DNA of 64,000 nt from Bordetella genomosp. 11 (GCF_002261215.1 NZ_NEVS01000001.1:1178001-1242000); one strand, 5' to 3'. Shown: positions 24,822-34,784, counted from the first letter of the stretch. Numbers and translations: made by a program. The notes: a model not told the origin generated them from the letters alone.

Positions 24822-26099
24822 CTAGTTGTAGGCGTTATAGATTTCGCGCGCGGAACGTCCGCGGCGACCCGCCGTCGATTGCGTGCCGCCACCCCGGCGC
24901 TTGGCGTGATACATCGCGCTGTCGGCGACATCGAACAGATCTGCGGCGTTGTCGGCATGGTCCGGAAAGACCGCGATGCCGATGCTCAGAGAGCAAACGA
25001 TGTCCTCGCCGTTGGGCAGGCGGATCGGCGCGCGCATGCCCAACAGGATGTCGTCGGCGATGCGCTGCGCGTCGCTCAGCTCGCGCAGGGGCGAAAGCAT
25101 GACGGCGAACTCGTCTCCGCCCAGGCGGGCGACGACATCGCCTTCGCGCAGCTGGCCCCGCACGCGGGCGGCGATATTGATCAGAACGGCGTCGCCGGCC
25201 GCGTGCCCCATGCCGTCATTGATTTCCTTGAAGCGGTCGCTGTCCAGGAACATGATTGCCACGCGCCGGTTAAGCACGGCGGCGTCGTGGATGGCGCGGT
25301 CCAGCTGTTCCTCGAAGTGCGCGCGATTGGGCAGGCCTGTCAGGCTGTCGTGCGCGGCCTTGTGCGCCAGCGACGCGTTTTCATGCTGCCACTGCGTCTG
25401 CCATGCTTCCAGTTCGTCGAGCAGGGCGTTGAAGTCCTCGCCCAGCGCATGCAGTTCGCGAATGCGGGCTGGCGGCACACGCCGCGCGAAGGCGCGCTCG
25501 TTGCGCACGGCATGGGCCACCTCGGCCAGGGTACGCAGCGGCCGCACGATTTCGCGCGAGGCACGCCGCGACAGCCAGCTCGCGACCAGTCCGCTGACGA
25601 GGACGCAGCCGACCACCCCGGCCAGGCCTTTCAGCAGGAAATCGAACAGATTGCCGCCGCGGCCGACCAGCAGCAGGCGGCCGATCGTCTGTCCCTGATG
25701 CGTGATCGGCAGGAAGACGGGAGGCGGATTGACCATCCTCGCGACCTGCTGCCGTGCCCAGGCGAAGCGCTCGCGCGGCGAGCGATGCCAGTCCGCCAGG
25801 ATCTCGTTGCGGCTGTCGAATACGGTAGCGGCCGCTACGTCTTCCTTGGCCGCGATAGCGGCCAGCGCTTCCATCGCGGCCTGGCGATCGTGGAATACGG
25901 TGGCGGCCTCCACGGTGTAGACGATGGACCGGGCAATGAGCTGCTGGTGATGATCGGTATAGGCCCGTAGCGCCACCAGTCCCATCACGGTGACGACGAT
26001 GCCGGCCATGCCCACCGCGAACAAGGTGACGGTCAGGTACAGCCGGCGCAGCGCCTGGCCCAGGCTGGGGCGGTTTGATTCGGAGCGCGCGTTCTTCAT
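24822..26099 (-). CDS. yfiN: Membrane diguanylate cyclase (YfiN/TpbB-like)
   Basis: 425 residues from the ATG at 26099; upstream codons belong to the yfiR frame. A first membrane helix (about residues 18-42), a periplasmic CHASE8-like sensor with TVFHDRQAAMEALAAI and a second helix (about 150-172) are followed by a HAMP linker and a C-terminal GGDEF domain. The active-site motif GGDEF is intact (residues 327-331), with an inhibitory RxxD site (REGD) five residues before it, so c-di-GMP synthesis and product inhibition are both expected. The start overlaps the yfiR stop by four bases. Confidence 0.9.
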   Translation of the reverse strand: MKNARSESNRPSLGQALRRLYLTVTLFAVGMAGIVVTVMGLVALRAYTDHHQQLIARSIVYTVEAATVFHDRQAAMEALAAIAAKEDVAAATVFDSRNEILADWHRSPRERFAWARQQVARMVNPPPVFLPITHQGQTIGRLLLVGRGGNLFDFLLKGLAGVVGCVLVSGLVASWLSRRASREIVRPLRTLAEVAHAVRNERAFARRVPPARIRELHALGEDFNALLDELEAWQTQWQHENASLAHKAAHDSLTGLPNRAHFEEQLDRAIHDAAVLNRRVAIMFLDSDRFKEINDGMGHAAGDAVLINIAARVRGQLREGDVVARLGGDEFAVMLSPLRELSDAQRIADDILLGMRAPIRLPNGEDIVCSLSIGIAVFPDHADNAADLFDVADSAMYHAKRRGGGTQSTAGRRGRSAREIYNAYN

Positions 26100-26638
26100 G
26101 GTGGTGGCCTGCGACGCGAAAGCTGCAGCACGGCGGGGTGTATGCGAACACCGCTGCGTGCGACGGAATCGAGGTTGACCTGGAAGCCGACCCGGTCGGG
26201 CTGGATATCCAGGCAGAACATGCCACCGACGGCGCATTCGGCATCATCTTCGATGATGCTTACCACCGGGCGGCCGACGAGGCGTTGCAATACCTGGCGC
26301 TGCGCCTTTTCCGACAGTCCGCCCAGGTACACCGCGTCGCAATCCTGCGCCAGCGAGGGATCGCCGGGCGCGACCGCCCTTGCGACGGCCGCCGGGGTGG
26401 ACGGCCGCGCCTCGTCATCGAGCAGGCCGGCCGCGTAGGCCGGTTCGCCCGTGACGCAGAGGCGGATGGGCTCGGGCTGCTGGGGCCAGCGCGTGTAACT
26501 GAGAATTCCCATGACGACCTGTCCGACTGCGGCGGCGCTCGCGGCACGGCCGTCGGGGGCGGGGATAGGGCTGGCGGACGCCTGGGCGATGGCCAACAGC
26601 GCAGGCAACCAGAAGCGCCATGCGTGGCGGCCTATCAT
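26096..26638 (-). CDS. yfiR: YfiR-family periplasmic regulator of the diguanylate cyclase
   Basis: 180 residues from the ATG at 26638 (MIGRHAWRF), which begins a signal peptide ending near ASAS. The mature domain has the family segments GILSYTRWP, CDAVYLGGLS and FCLDIQPDRVGFQVNLD and two cysteine pairs that fit the known disulfides of YfiR. An in-frame upstream start at 26770 would place 44 residues before the signal peptide and is unlikely. It is the first gene of the three-gene unit. YfiR represses YfiN from the periplasm. Confidence 0.88.
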   Translation of the reverse strand: MIGRHAWRFWLPALLAIAQASASPIPAPDGRAASAAAVGQVVMGILSYTRWPQQPEPIRLCVTGEPAYAAGLLDDEARPSTPAAVARAVAPGDPSLAQDCDAVYLGGLSEKAQRQVLQRLVGRPVVSIIEDDAECAVGGMFCLDIQPDRVGFQVNLDSVARSGVRIHPAVLQLSRRRPPP

Positions 26639-26818
26639 GGGAGCGGGGAGGCAAGGTCCGGGGAAGAAGCGGGCAGTGTAGATGAGTTTCGTTAGTTTTT
26701 GTGAAGTCCCGTCAGCAAATCGCACAGCCGCGCGGGTGGGGGCTTTTCCGGCCGTCGCTCCAAAAGACATGACGCGTTACCATGGCCTCCGGCCGTTCAC
26801 TTCCGCTGGAGAACCTTG

Positions 26819-27253
26819 ATGGCGCAGCTCACATTCAGCCAGGACCCCGAAGAACCGGAGCTCTGGGCGGTGGAAAACGTTATGTACGCGGTCGACCGTC
26901 CGCCCATTCATGTCATGGTGCAGACGGACGGCGAAATGCCCTCGCGCGAGTGCCAGCAAGCGCTGCTGGCTCTGCTCGACCTACTGAACGACAAGGTGCT
27001 GGAGGCGGCCGATCTGCTGCTCGAGCATTATTCGCCCGATGAGTGCGAAAAAATGGGCATGGACCCGGCGCGCCTGCCCCGAAGCGAAACGCCGGAGGCC
27101 ATGGCCGAAGTCGCCGTGCTGCGCGCGCTGTGGCTGTTCGACGAAAGCTGCGAGGACTTCGAACTGTGGTTCACGGTGCCGTGGGATGACGAGCACACGT
27201 ACGACGTCGAGTTCGAAGGGGGCGAGGCGGTCGCCTGCACGCTCAACGACTAG
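26819..27253 (+). CDS. Conserved hypothetical acidic protein
   Basis: A 144-residue soluble protein with no signal peptide, beginning MAQLTFSQDPEEPELWAV. It is strongly acidic and has the pattern of an alpha/beta cytoplasmic domain; I do not recognise the family. GGAGA lies six bases before the ATG at 26819; a TTG directly before it would add one residue. It is divergent from yfiR and convergent with the next minus-strand gene. Codon use is like the rest of the window, so it looks native. Confidence 0.75.
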   Translation: MAQLTFSQDPEEPELWAVENVMYAVDRPPIHVMVQTDGEMPSRECQQALLALLDLLNDKVLEAADLLLEHYSPDECEKMGMDPARLPRSETPEAMAEVAVLRALWLFDESCEDFELWFTVPWDDEHTYDVEFEGGEAVACTLND

Positions 27254-27301
27254 GCCGGTGCACGTAGCCGGGCGTGGCGGCCCGGGCGGGCGGGACATCC
27301 G

Positions 27302-27826
27302 TCAGGCGGCGGGATCGGCCGGGGCGGCCGCGTCGGCGGGCGCTTCGTCGCGGGCAACGCGGTCGCGCAGGTATTCCACCGGTACGCCGGGGCCCACCTG
27401 GGTCACGCGCTCTCGCCGGATGCGCGGGCTGACGAAGCCCACTTTCTTGGTCGCGGCCCCCTGCAGCAGGACGGAAAGGATCGCCCCTTTGTCCTGTATC
27501 CATTGCCCCTTGCCCCGCAGCAGCCTGATGGCGTCTTCGGCGGGCCCCAGCTTGAACGTGGCGCCGCCGATGGTCGTAGTCTTGCGCGCGGCGAAGTCGG
27601 CCTCCGTCAGGCTGGTCATGGATACCGCATCCAGATTGTTGCTCATCGTGTCGATGCGGTAGACGAAGTTGATACCCGTGTGCGGATCCTGGACGACGAT
27701 GAATTTCTCCGAGCCGGAAAAATCGCCGAGCTGTCCGACGACGACGGATTCGACCCACTGGTTGCCGCGTTTTTCCTCGGTGTACAGGAAAATGGTCGGC
27801 GGGGCGGATGTTAAGTTCTGCGTCAT
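27302..27826 (-). CDS. Conserved hypothetical protein
   Basis: A 174-residue soluble protein, beginning MTQNLTSAPPTIFLYTEEK, with a beta-rich middle section (GGATFKLGPAEDAIRLLRGKG) and an Ala/Pro/Asp-rich C-terminal tail. There is no signal peptide or membrane helix. I cannot assign a family. It is separated from neighbours by 48 bp (convergent) and 124 bp, and is probably a single-gene transcript. Confidence 0.72.
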   Translation of the reverse strand: MTQNLTSAPPTIFLYTEEKRGNQWVESVVVGQLGDFSGSEKFIVVQDPHTGINFVYRIDTMSNNLDAVSMTSLTEADFAARKTTTIGGATFKLGPAEDAIRLLRGKGQWIQDKGAILSVLLQGAATKKVGFVSPRIRRERVTQVGPGVPVEYLRDRVARDEAPADAAAPADPAA

Positions 27827-27950
27827 GGCGTAAAAAAAGGCCCAAACCCGGCCGGGAGCGATCCCCGGCGAACGCGCGGGAGTGTACCCGGGATCGGCCC
27901 GGTTGGGATCATCCCGTGACCCCGCCGCCGCGCCGAACCGGGACGGCGCG

Positions 27951-28274
27951 CTATTGGCCCTGGGCGCGGCGCTGGTTCAGCTGATCGAGGCATTGCCCGA
28001 CCGCTTCGCGCATTTTTTCCGCCGATGTGGCCTCGCGGTCGGCGTCGTTGCGGCACTGGGTATACAAGCGCACGCTTTCCGGGGTGTCGCGCACGGGGGG
28101 CGGCGGCGGCACGGCCGGCGCCTGGGGGGTGACCGTCATGCGCAGGGTGGACGGTGGCGACAGGCTGCCGTCGTGGCCGGGAAACTGCATCTCCTGGGTG
28201 GTCTGGGCCGAAGCCGTCGCGGCGGCCGCGCCCATCAGGGCGGAAACGAATGCGAATGTCGCGCGTGATTTCAT
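27951..28274 (-). CDS. Small exported hypothetical protein
   Basis: A 107-residue protein with a clear signal peptide (MKSRATFAFVSALMGAAAA, cleavage near ASA-QTT), a proline-rich stretch (APAVPPPPP, about residues 53-61) and a short helical C-terminus with two cysteines. No family is recognised. It is probably periplasmic. It is divergent from the aldolase gene across a 263-bp intergenic region. Confidence 0.72.
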   Translation of the reverse strand: MKSRATFAFVSALMGAAAATASAQTTQEMQFPGHDGSLSPPSTLRMTVTPQAPAVPPPPPVRDTPESVRLYTQCRNDADREATSAEKMREAVGQCLDQLNQRRAQGQ

Positions 28275-28537
28275 TGCTGTCCTCGTCGATATGCCGGCAC
28301 CAGTCCGGCTTTGCAGGGCCGTCGGCCCGGGGGCGTCCGGACGCGATGGGAGCTTAACAGGGCCTGGGACAGGACCGCCCGCGGATGGTTCGACCGGACC
28401 GGGCAGGCGTAATGCCCGGAAACAATCGCGCGCTTGGGCTAGTTCCTCCTTCCCAAGAACTTTCCTTTCAGCCCCGTTAAAATCGCCCGGTTCCAGAAAT
28501 TCACATTACTCGATCATCACCTATCAGGAGGACCACC

Positions 28538-29602
28538 ATGGCCCTAGTATCCATGCGCCAGCTGCTCGACCACGCCGCCGAAAATGGCTACGGCATTCCG
28601 GCGTTCAACGTCAATAATCTGGAGCAGGTCCAGGCCATCATGGAGGCCGCCGACGAAACCGACAGCCCGGTGATCATGCAAGCCTCCGCCGGCGCGCGCA
28701 AATACGCGGGCGAGGGCTTCCTGAAGTACCTGATCCAGGCCGCCGTCGAATCCTATCCCCATATTCCGGTGGTGATGCACCAGGACCACGGCCAGTCGCC
28801 CAAGGTTTGCCAGGGCGCGATCGACCTGGGTTTTTCCAGCGTCATGATGGATGGCTCCCTGAAGGAAGACGGCAAGACCGTTGCCGACTACGACTACAAC
28901 GTCGAAGTCACCCGCAAGGTCGTCGACATGGCGCACAAGGTGGGCGTGACGGTGGAAGGCGAACTGGGCTGCCTGGGTTCGCTGGAAACCATGATGGGCG
29001 ACAAGGAAGACGGCCATGGCGCCGAAGGCACCATGACGCGCGAACAGCTGCTGACCGATCCGGAACAGGCCGCCGATTTCGTGCGCAAGACGCAGCTGGA
29101 CGCGCTGGCCATCGCCATCGGCACCAGTCACGGCGCCTACAAGTTCACCCGCAAGCCCACCGGCGACATCCTGTCGATTTCCCGCATCAAGGAAATCCAC
29201 CGCCGGCTGCCCAACACCCACCTGGTCATGCACGGCAGTTCCAGCGTGCCGCAGGAGCTGCTGGCGGAAATCCGCGAATTCGGCGGCGACATGAAGGAAA
29301 CCTACGGCGTGCCCGTCGAGGAAATCCAGGAAGCCATCAAGTACGGCGTGCGCAAGGTGAATATCGATACCGATATCCGCCTGGCCATGACCGGCGCCAT
29401 CCGCCGCTTTTTCGCCGAGAATCCTTCCAAGTTCGACCCGCGCGAATACCTGAAGCCCGCCCGCGCGGCCGCCAAGGCGATCTGTGTGCAGCGCTACACG
29501 GAATTCGGAACGGCCGGCAACGCCAGCAAGATCAAGGTCGTGCCGCTGCAGGAAATCGCCCGGCAATACGCGGGAGGCCAACTGGCGCAGGTCGTTCAGT
29601 AA
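28538..29602 (+). CDS. fba: Fructose-1,6-bisphosphate aldolase, class II
   Basis: A 354-residue zinc-dependent aldolase (CbbA/Fba type), which interconverts fructose 1,6-bisphosphate and triose phosphates. It starts [19 protein letters not shown]; the metal/catalytic region [10 protein letters not shown], the [10 protein letters not shown] segment and HGSSSVPQE are complete. A very strong ribosome-binding site (AGGAGG) lies before the ATG. It is followed by a good rho-independent terminator at 29683-29724, so it is its own transcription unit ahead of purC. An upstream TAAAAT at about 28478 could be part of a promoter. Confidence 0.95.
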   Translation: MALVSMRQLLDHAAENGYGIPAFNVNNLEQVQAIMEAADETDSPVIMQASAGARKYAGEGFLKYLIQAAVESYPHIPVVMHQDHGQSPKVCQGAIDLGFSSVMMDGSLKEDGKTVADYDYNVEVTRKVVDMAHKVGVTVEGELGCLGSLETMMGDKEDGHGAEGTMTREQLLTDPEQAADFVRKTQLDALAIAIGTSHGAYKFTRKPTGDILSISRIKEIHRRLPNTHLVMHGSSSVPQELLAEIREFGGDMKETYGVPVEEIQEAIKYGVRKVNIDTDIRLAMTGAIRRFFAENPSKFDPREYLKPARAAAKAICVQRYTEFGTAGNASKIKVVPLQEIARQYAGGQLAQVVQ

Positions 29603-29682
29603 GGCCCGCCCGGGTCGTTCAGTAAAGCCGGCCCCCGCCGTGCAGTAAACTGCGCGCATCCGCCGGCATTTCGTTCCATCGG

Positions 29683-29724
29683 ACATTCCCGCCGGACCCA
29701 GCGTCCCGCGGGAATGTTTATTTC
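29683..29724 (+). terminator. Rho-independent terminator after the aldolase gene
   Basis: A perfect 10-bp stem ACATTCCCGC / GCGGGAATGT (29683-29692 and 29708-29717) with a 15-base loop is followed by TTATTTCC. It ends 16 bp before the purC start codon, so the purC promoter must be upstream of or within the hairpin, or purC depends on read-through. Confidence 0.8.
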
Positions 29725-29739
29725 CGCCATAGGCCTCCC

Positions 29740-30621
29740 GTGACATCAGCCCTGCATCAATCCAGTATCCGGTCCCTGCCCCTGCTCGGGCGCGGCAAGG
29801 TGCGCGACATGTACGCTGTCGGCGACGACAAGCTGCTTATCGTCGCGACGGACCGTATCTCCGCGTTCGACGTCATTCTCGACGATCCCATTCCCGGCAA
29901 GGGGCAGGTATTGACCGCCCTGACGGAGTTCTGGCTGTCCAGGCTGGCCCACCTCATCCCCAACCATTCCACGGGCATCGCGCCCGAAGACGTAGTGGCG
30001 CCCGATGAAGTCGAGCAGGTCCGGGGCAGGGCGGTGGTGGTGAAGCGGCTCAAGCCCATCCTCGTCGAGGCGGTGGCGCGCGGCTACCTGATCGGGTCGG
30101 GATGGAAGGACTACCAGGCCACGGGCGCCGTTTGCGGTATCGCCTTGCCGGCGGGCCTGCGCCAGGCGGAAAAACTGCCGCAGCCCATCTTCACGCCGGC
30201 GGCCAAGGCCGAATTCGGCACGCACGACGAAAACGTCGACTTCGATCACGTGGTGCGCGAGGTCGGCCAGGCCATGGCCGAACGCATCCGCGAGGTGACC
30301 CTGGCGCTGTACCGCGAAGCGTCCGCCTTCGCGACCACCAAGGGCATCATCATCGCCGATACCAAGTTCGAGTTCGGCCTGGACGACAATGGCACGCTGC
30401 ACCTGATGGACGAAGTCCTGACGCCGGACTCCTCGCGGTTCTGGCCGGCCGACAGCTACCGCGTCGGCATCAGCCCGCCGTCGTTCGACAAGCAATTCGT
30501 GCGCGACTGGCTGGAAACCCAGCCCTGGGACAAGACGCCGCCGGCGCCGCGCCTGCCCGCCGACGTGATCCGCAAGACCGCGGAAAAGTACCGCGAGGCC
30601 CTCGACCGCCTGACCCAATAA
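29740..30621 (+). CDS. purC: Phosphoribosylaminoimidazole-succinocarboxamide synthase
   Basis: A 293-residue SAICAR synthetase of the longer (Saccharomyces-like ADE1) type, catalysing the aspartate-dependent step of purine synthesis. Motifs [39 protein letters not shown] and DTKFEFG are present (each shown in part). The start at 29740 is a GTG. It lies near purE and purK (2.2 kb downstream), so several purine genes are clustered without being one continuous operon. Confidence 0.94.
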   Translation: MTSALHQSSIRSLPLLGRGKVRDMYAVGDDKLLIVATDRISAFDVILDDPIPGKGQVLTALTEFWLSRLAHLIPNHSTGIAPEDVVAPDEVEQVRGRAVVVKRLKPILVEAVARGYLIGSGWKDYQATGAVCGIALPAGLRQAEKLPQPIFTPAAKAEFGTHDENVDFDHVVREVGQAMAERIREVTLALYREASAFATTKGIIIADTKFEFGLDDNGTLHLMDEVLTPDSSRFWPADSYRVGISPPSFDKQFVRDWLETQPWDKTPPAPRLPADVIRKTAEKYREALDRLTQ

Positions 30622-30914
30622 AGCCGCCAACAGCGCCACCGCGTCCGCATCAAACAGGTCTCTCCCGACCCGGGACGCCGAGGATCCGGCTCCGCCGGTC
30701 CTCTGGCGCCGCCCCCTTGAGGGGGAAGCGCGTAGCGCTTCGGGGGTGGGTCTCTCCCGTAGTCGTCTTTCGGGCAAGGATCATATATAGTGCCGCGCAA
30801 CCGCGCCCAGAGGGGGTGACGGGCGCCCTCATTGCCGGTCGGCCACATCGACCGGCGGCCCTTGCCGGGGCCGCTTGATTCCGGGGCGGCCGGCGGGAAA
30901 GGGGAGGGGCTGAA
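30622..30914. other. Intergenic region with dispersed repeat copy B
   Basis: A 293-bp spacer between purC and the DUF5993 gene. Its middle is the repeat at 30667-30751. The right part contains TATATAG at 30784-30790 and a GCCGGT/ACCGGC dyad. No gene was recognised. Confidence 0.6.
30667..30751 (-). repeat. Dispersed intergenic repeat, copy B
   Basis: Inverted relative of the repeat at 18980-19066. It shares the GAAGCGC-TAC-GCGCTTC hairpin, the CCCCCTCAAGGGGG hairpin and the GCGGAGCCGGATCC block. The two copies differ by scattered substitutions. Confidence 0.75.
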
Positions 30915-31073
30915 ATGGTCATGATGCTGCCGTTTGTTCTCGGCATGCTGGCGGTGTGGTTCGGGCTGCGGGGCAGGCGCGAGGCCTGCTTCACGTTGTG
31001 GGTATTGACCCTGATCGTTTTCGCGGTCTGGGCGCGCTATCACATGACCGACGCCCTGCGGCTGATGCTCTGA
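30915..31073 (+). CDS. Small membrane protein, DUF5993 family
   Basis: A 52-residue protein (MVMMLPFVLGMLAVWFGLR...) with two hydrophobic helices separated by a short Arg/Glu-rich loop. It is a small family that usually sits directly before dsbB, as here (10 bp apart). GGGGAGGGG lies just upstream as a ribosome-binding site. The function is unknown; a helper for DsbB is a reasonable guess from the constant neighbourhood. Confidence 0.78.
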   Translation: MVMMLPFVLGMLAVWFGLRGRREACFTLWVLTLIVFAVWARYHMTDALRLML

Positions 31074-31083
31074 GAGGCAGGCC

Positions 31084-31659
31084 GTGCAATTCGCTTCCCG
31101 CTCCTCTCATCCCGCGTCCACTTTCCTGAATGCCCTGGCGCTGCTGGCGATCACGGCCGCGCTGGCCCTGGCCTTCGCCTGGCAGATCGTCTTCAACGAA
31201 TTGCCTTGCCCGCTTTGCCTGCTGCAGCGCCTGGCCTTCGTGCTGGCCGGCGCCGGGCTGCTGCTGAACCTGCGCTTCGGCGCCTCGCCGGCGCATTACG
31301 CCATGGTGATCGCCGCCGCGCTGGCCGGTATCGTGGTCTCGGCGCGCCAGCTGCTGCTGCACCAGGCGCCCGGCGATCCCGGCTATGGTTCGACCTTGCT
31401 GGACCTGCATTTCTATACCTGGGCCCTGATCGCCTTCGTCGCCCTGATCGGTTACTGCGCTGTCATGCTGGCACTGGACCGCCGGGCCGGCGACAACAGC
31501 GCGCCGCGTCGCGCCGGCATCATCGGCGGGGTCATCATGTGGTCTTTCTTCCTGGTCGTGCTGGTCAACGCCGCCAGTACGACGCTGGAATGCGGCTTCG
31601 GGCCGTGCGCGGACAATCCCACCTCCTACGAATGGCTGGCTCCCTTTTCGGGGAGCTGA
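31084..31659 (+). CDS. dsbB: Disulfide bond formation protein B
   Basis: A 191-residue inner-membrane protein that re-oxidises DsbA and passes electrons to quinone. Four hydrophobic segments, the first periplasmic cysteine pair in LPCPLCLLQR (CPLC) and a second pair in LECGFGPC are visible. The start at 31084 is a GTG, 10 bp after the DUF5993 stop. Family length is normal (about 165-180 residues plus a short N-terminal extension). Confidence 0.92.
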   Translation: MQFASRSSHPASTFLNALALLAITAALALAFAWQIVFNELPCPLCLLQRLAFVLAGAGLLLNLRFGASPAHYAMVIAAALAGIVVSARQLLLHQAPGDPGYGSTLLDLHFYTWALIAFVALIGYCAVMLALDRRAGDNSAPRRAGIIGGVIMWSFFLVVLVNAASTTLECGFGPCADNPTSYEWLAPFSGS

Positions 31660-31901
31660 GCGTCGGCGAATCGGCGGCACCCACGTCCGGTGCCCGGCGT
31701 GGCGGCGCGTGTCCCGTCCGGCGCGCCGCGCTTCCCGCGCGCGGTCCCTCACGCGCGGTCGCGGGACGGCGTGCCGGGGCCCGGGTAAAATCGACGGTTT
31801 CCCCTGTTTCGCCGGCCCGTTCCCGCGCGACCGGGCCGCACCATTGGCGGCGGCGCGCCGCCGCGCCGCAACGTTCCATCGCTTAGTCCCACTGCCTTGT
31901 T
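31660..31901. other. Intergenic region upstream of purE
   Basis: A 242-bp GC-rich spacer. I see no gene and no clear terminator; short open frames here are compositional. Confidence 0.5.
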
Positions 31902-32432
31902 ATGACAGCCAAATCCACCTCCTCGCCCGCCTCGACGCCCCTGGTCGGGGTCATCATGGGTTCCTCCAGCGACTGGGAAGTCATGAAGCATGCCGTGGCC
32001 ATGCTGGACGATTTCGGCGTCGCCTGCGAGGCACGTGTGATTTCCGCGCACCGCATGCCGCTGGATATGGCGGAATACGGCGCGGCCGCACGCGGCCGCG
32101 GCCTGCGCGCGATCATCGCCGGCGCGGGCGGGGCGGCGCATCTGCCCGGCATGATGGCGGCGTTGACCGACGTTCCCGTGTTCGGCGTGCCCGTGCCGTC
32201 CAAGTACCTGCGTGGCGAGGACTCCCTGCTTTCCATCGTGCAGATGCCCAAGGGGGTCCCGGTGGCCACGTTCGCGATCGGCGAGGCCGGCGCCGCGAAT
32301 GCGGCCCTGCATGTCATCGCCAATCTGGCGACCACCGATGACCGCCTGCATGCCAAGCTGGCGGACTTCCGCGCCCGCCAGACGCAGGCCGCCCGCGATA
32401 TGCAACTGCCGCCGGCAGGAGCCCAGGCATGA
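31902..32432 (+). CDS. purE: 5-(carboxyamino)imidazole ribonucleotide mutase
   Basis: A 176-residue N5-CAIR mutase (class I PurE). The substrate loop [16 protein letters not shown], the SAHRMP motif with its catalytic His, and [12 protein letters not shown] are intact. It overlaps purK by four bases (ATGA), the common purEK arrangement; together they convert AIR to CAIR in purine synthesis. Confidence 0.95.
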   Translation: MTAKSTSSPASTPLVGVIMGSSSDWEVMKHAVAMLDDFGVACEARVISAHRMPLDMAEYGAAARGRGLRAIIAGAGGAAHLPGMMAALTDVPVFGVPVPSKYLRGEDSLLSIVQMPKGVPVATFAIGEAGAANAALHVIANLATTDDRLHAKLADFRARQTQAARDMQLPPAGAQA

Positions 32433-33730
32433 ATACCCGCGTGTCCTCCCAGGCTGGCGATACGCCGGTATCTTCCGCAGCCGCCGCTGGCGCCGCATCG
32501 TCCTCGCACGGCGGCACGCCCCCGGCGCCGGCCCCCGGCGGCAAACCGGCGCCGGCCCACGGCATGATCGTCGAGCCGGGCGGCTGGCTCGGTCTGCTGG
32601 GCGGCGGGCAACTGGGCCGGATGTTCTGCCACGCGGCGCAAAGCCTGGGCTACAAGGTCGCCGTCCTGGATCCGGCGGCCGACGGCCCGGCCGCGATGGT
32701 GGCGGATCGCCATATCCACGCGGGCTATGACGACCCGGCCGGCCTGGACGAGCTCGCGCGCACCTGCCGCGCAGTGACGACGGAGTTCGAGAACGTCCCG
32801 GCCGATAGCCTGCGCGCGCTGTCGGCGCGCTGCCGCGTCAGTCCCTCCGCCGATGCCGTGGCCGTGGTTCAGGATCGCATCGCGGAAAAGACCTTCATCG
32901 CCGGCCAAGGGATTCCGGTGGCCCCGCACGCGGCCGTACGCCAGGACGACGACCTGCGCGCCGCGCCGCAGACGTTGTTTCCCGGCATCCTCAAGGTGGC
33001 GCGCCTGGGCTATGACGGCAAGGGCCAGGCGCGGGTGCAGACCCGCGACGAGGCGCTGGCCGCCTTCGAGGCGTTCGGCCGCGTCCCGTGCGTGCTGGAA
33101 GCCCTGATGCCCCTGGACCACGAAATTTCGGTGGTGATCGCGCGAGGCTTCGATGGCGCGACGGTGATGTTCCCGGTGGCCCGCAACGTGCATCGCGACG
33201 GCATCCTGGCCGTCTCCACCGTGGACCGCGCAGCCCTGTCCGGTCCCGACGCGGCGCTCGAGCGTGCCGCCGGCGACGCCGCCCTGCGCATTGCCGCGGG
33301 CCTGGATTACCACGGCGTGCTGTGCGTCGAATTCTTCGTGCTGCGCGACGGTTCGCTTTTGGTCAACGAAATCGCGCCGCGTCCGCACAACAGCGGCCAC
33401 TACACCATCGACGCCTGCCTTACCAGCCAGTTCGAACAGCAGGCGCGCGCGATGGCCGGGTTGCCGCTGGGCGGTACCGACCTGCTGGCGCCGGCCGTCA
33501 TGCTGAATATCCTGGGCGACATCTGGTTTGAACCAGGCTCGGATCGCCAGCGTGAGCCGGACTGGGCCGCGGCACTGGCGGTGCCCAGCGCCAAGCTGCA
33601 TTTGTATGGCAAGCGCGACGCGCGCCGCGGGCGCAAGATGGGCCATGTCACCATCGTCGCGTCCACCCTGTCGCAGGCGCGCCGCGATGCGGCCCGCGTG
33701 GCGGCCGTGCTGGGCATGCCCGCGCCCTGA
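32429..33730 (+). CDS. purK: 5-(carboxyamino)imidazole ribonucleotide synthase
   Basis: A 433-residue ATP-grasp enzyme that carboxylates AIR with ATP and bicarbonate. The conserved start of the domain is [36 protein letters not shown] and [16 protein letters not shown] follow (partly quoted). From the ATG that overlaps purE there are about 45 low-complexity Ala/Gly/Pro/Ser residues before the domain. An internal ATG at 32564 would give a family-length protein, so the true start is uncertain. Confidence 0.93.
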   Translation: MNTRVSSQAGDTPVSSAAAAGAASSSHGGTPPAPAPGGKPAPAHGMIVEPGGWLGLLGGGQLGRMFCHAAQSLGYKVAVLDPAADGPAAMVADRHIHAGYDDPAGLDELARTCRAVTTEFENVPADSLRALSARCRVSPSADAVAVVQDRIAEKTFIAGQGIPVAPHAAVRQDDDLRAAPQTLFPGILKVARLGYDGKGQARVQTRDEALAAFEAFGRVPCVLEALMPLDHEISVVIARGFDGATVMFPVARNVHRDGILAVSTVDRAALSGPDAALERAAGDAALRIAAGLDYHGVLCVEFFVLRDGSLLVNEIAPRPHNSGHYTIDACLTSQFEQQARAMAGLPLGGTDLLAPAVMLNILGDIWFEPGSDRQREPDWAAALAVPSAKLHLYGKRDARRGRKMGHVTIVASTLSQARRDAARVAAVLGMPAP

Positions 33731-33746
33731 CCCACCCGGATCCGCC

Positions 33747-34784
33747 ATGGTGCCAGAGACCGAAGACGAAGCCACCGATGCCCAGATCGCGCATGCCGCG
33801 CGCGTGCTGGCGCGCGGCCAGTTGGTGGCCTTTCCCACGGAAACCGTCTATGGCCTGGGCGGCGACGCGGAGAACCCGCTGGCGGTGGGCCGTATCTATG
33901 CCGCCAAGGGCAGGCCTTCGGATCATCCGGTGATCGTGCACGTGGCGCCCGGGGCGGACCTGACGTACTGGGCCGCCGACATTCCCCCGCAGGCCCACGC
34001 CCTGATCGACGCCTTCTGGCCCGGTCCGCTGACGCTGATCCTGAAGCGCGCGCCGCACATCGACCCCGCCGTCAGCGGCGGGCAGAACAGCGTGGGCGTG
34101 CGTTGCCCCTCGCATCCCGTCGCGCAGCGGCTGCTGCGGGCCTTTGCCGGGCTGCATCCCAACGGCCAGGGCGGTGTGGCCGGGCCGTCCGCCAATCGCT
34201 TCGGCCATGTATCGCCGACGCGGGCGGAACATGTACGCGCGGAATTCCCCGATGAAGTCGCGGCCGGCATGCCGGTGCTGCAGGGCGGCGCCTCCGCCGT
34301 CGGCATCGAGTCCACCATTGTGGACCTGTCGCGCGTGGACGAGGGAATCGGGCCGGTACTGCTGCGGCCCGGCCACATATCCGCCACCGATATCGCCCGC
34401 GTACTGGGCACGGCTCCCGCGCTGCCCGATGCGGCCGCACCGCGCGCGTCCGGCACGCTGCGCGCCCACTACGCGCCGCGCACGCCGCTGGCACTGGTAA
34501 GCCGCGAACAGCTGGACGCGGCGGCCGTGGGCATCGGCTTGCCGCCGGATGGCCGCACGGTCGCGGTCGCCTATACCCCGCGTCCGCTGGAAATCGATAG
34601 CCGGCTGGTGTGGCAGCCGGTGGCCGCCGACCCGGCGCTGTATGCGCAGGCGCTGTACGCCCTGCTGCGAGAACTGGACGGGCTGGGTTATGCGCGGATT
34701 CTCGTCGAGGCCCCACCCCGCACGCCGGAATGGGCTGCAGTGAACGACCGCATCGGCCGGGCCGCCGCCGCTTTTGAAGTCTGA
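33747..34784 (+). CDS. L-threonylcarbamoyladenylate synthase (Sua5 type)
   Basis: 345 residues from the ATG at 33747, which follows the purK stop by 16 bp. The N-terminal YrdC/TsaC domain (about residues 10-205) has FPTETVYGLGGDA, KGRPSDHPVIVH and SANRFGHVSPT. The C-terminal Sua5 domain (about 220-345) has APRASGTLRAHYAPRTPL. It makes threonylcarbamoyl-AMP for t6A modification of tRNA. The open frame extends far upstream inside purK but only as a shadow. It probably shares the purEK transcript. Confidence 0.92.
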   Translation: MVPETEDEATDAQIAHAARVLARGQLVAFPTETVYGLGGDAENPLAVGRIYAAKGRPSDHPVIVHVAPGADLTYWAADIPPQAHALIDAFWPGPLTLILKRAPHIDPAVSGGQNSVGVRCPSHPVAQRLLRAFAGLHPNGQGGVAGPSANRFGHVSPTRAEHVRAEFPDEVAAGMPVLQGGASAVGIESTIVDLSRVDEGIGPVLLRPGHISATDIARVLGTAPALPDAAAPRASGTLRAHYAPRTPLALVSREQLDAAAVGIGLPPDGRTVAVAYTPRPLEIDSRLVWQPVAADPALYAQALYALLRELDGLGYARILVEAPPRTPEWAAVNDRIGRAAAAFEV

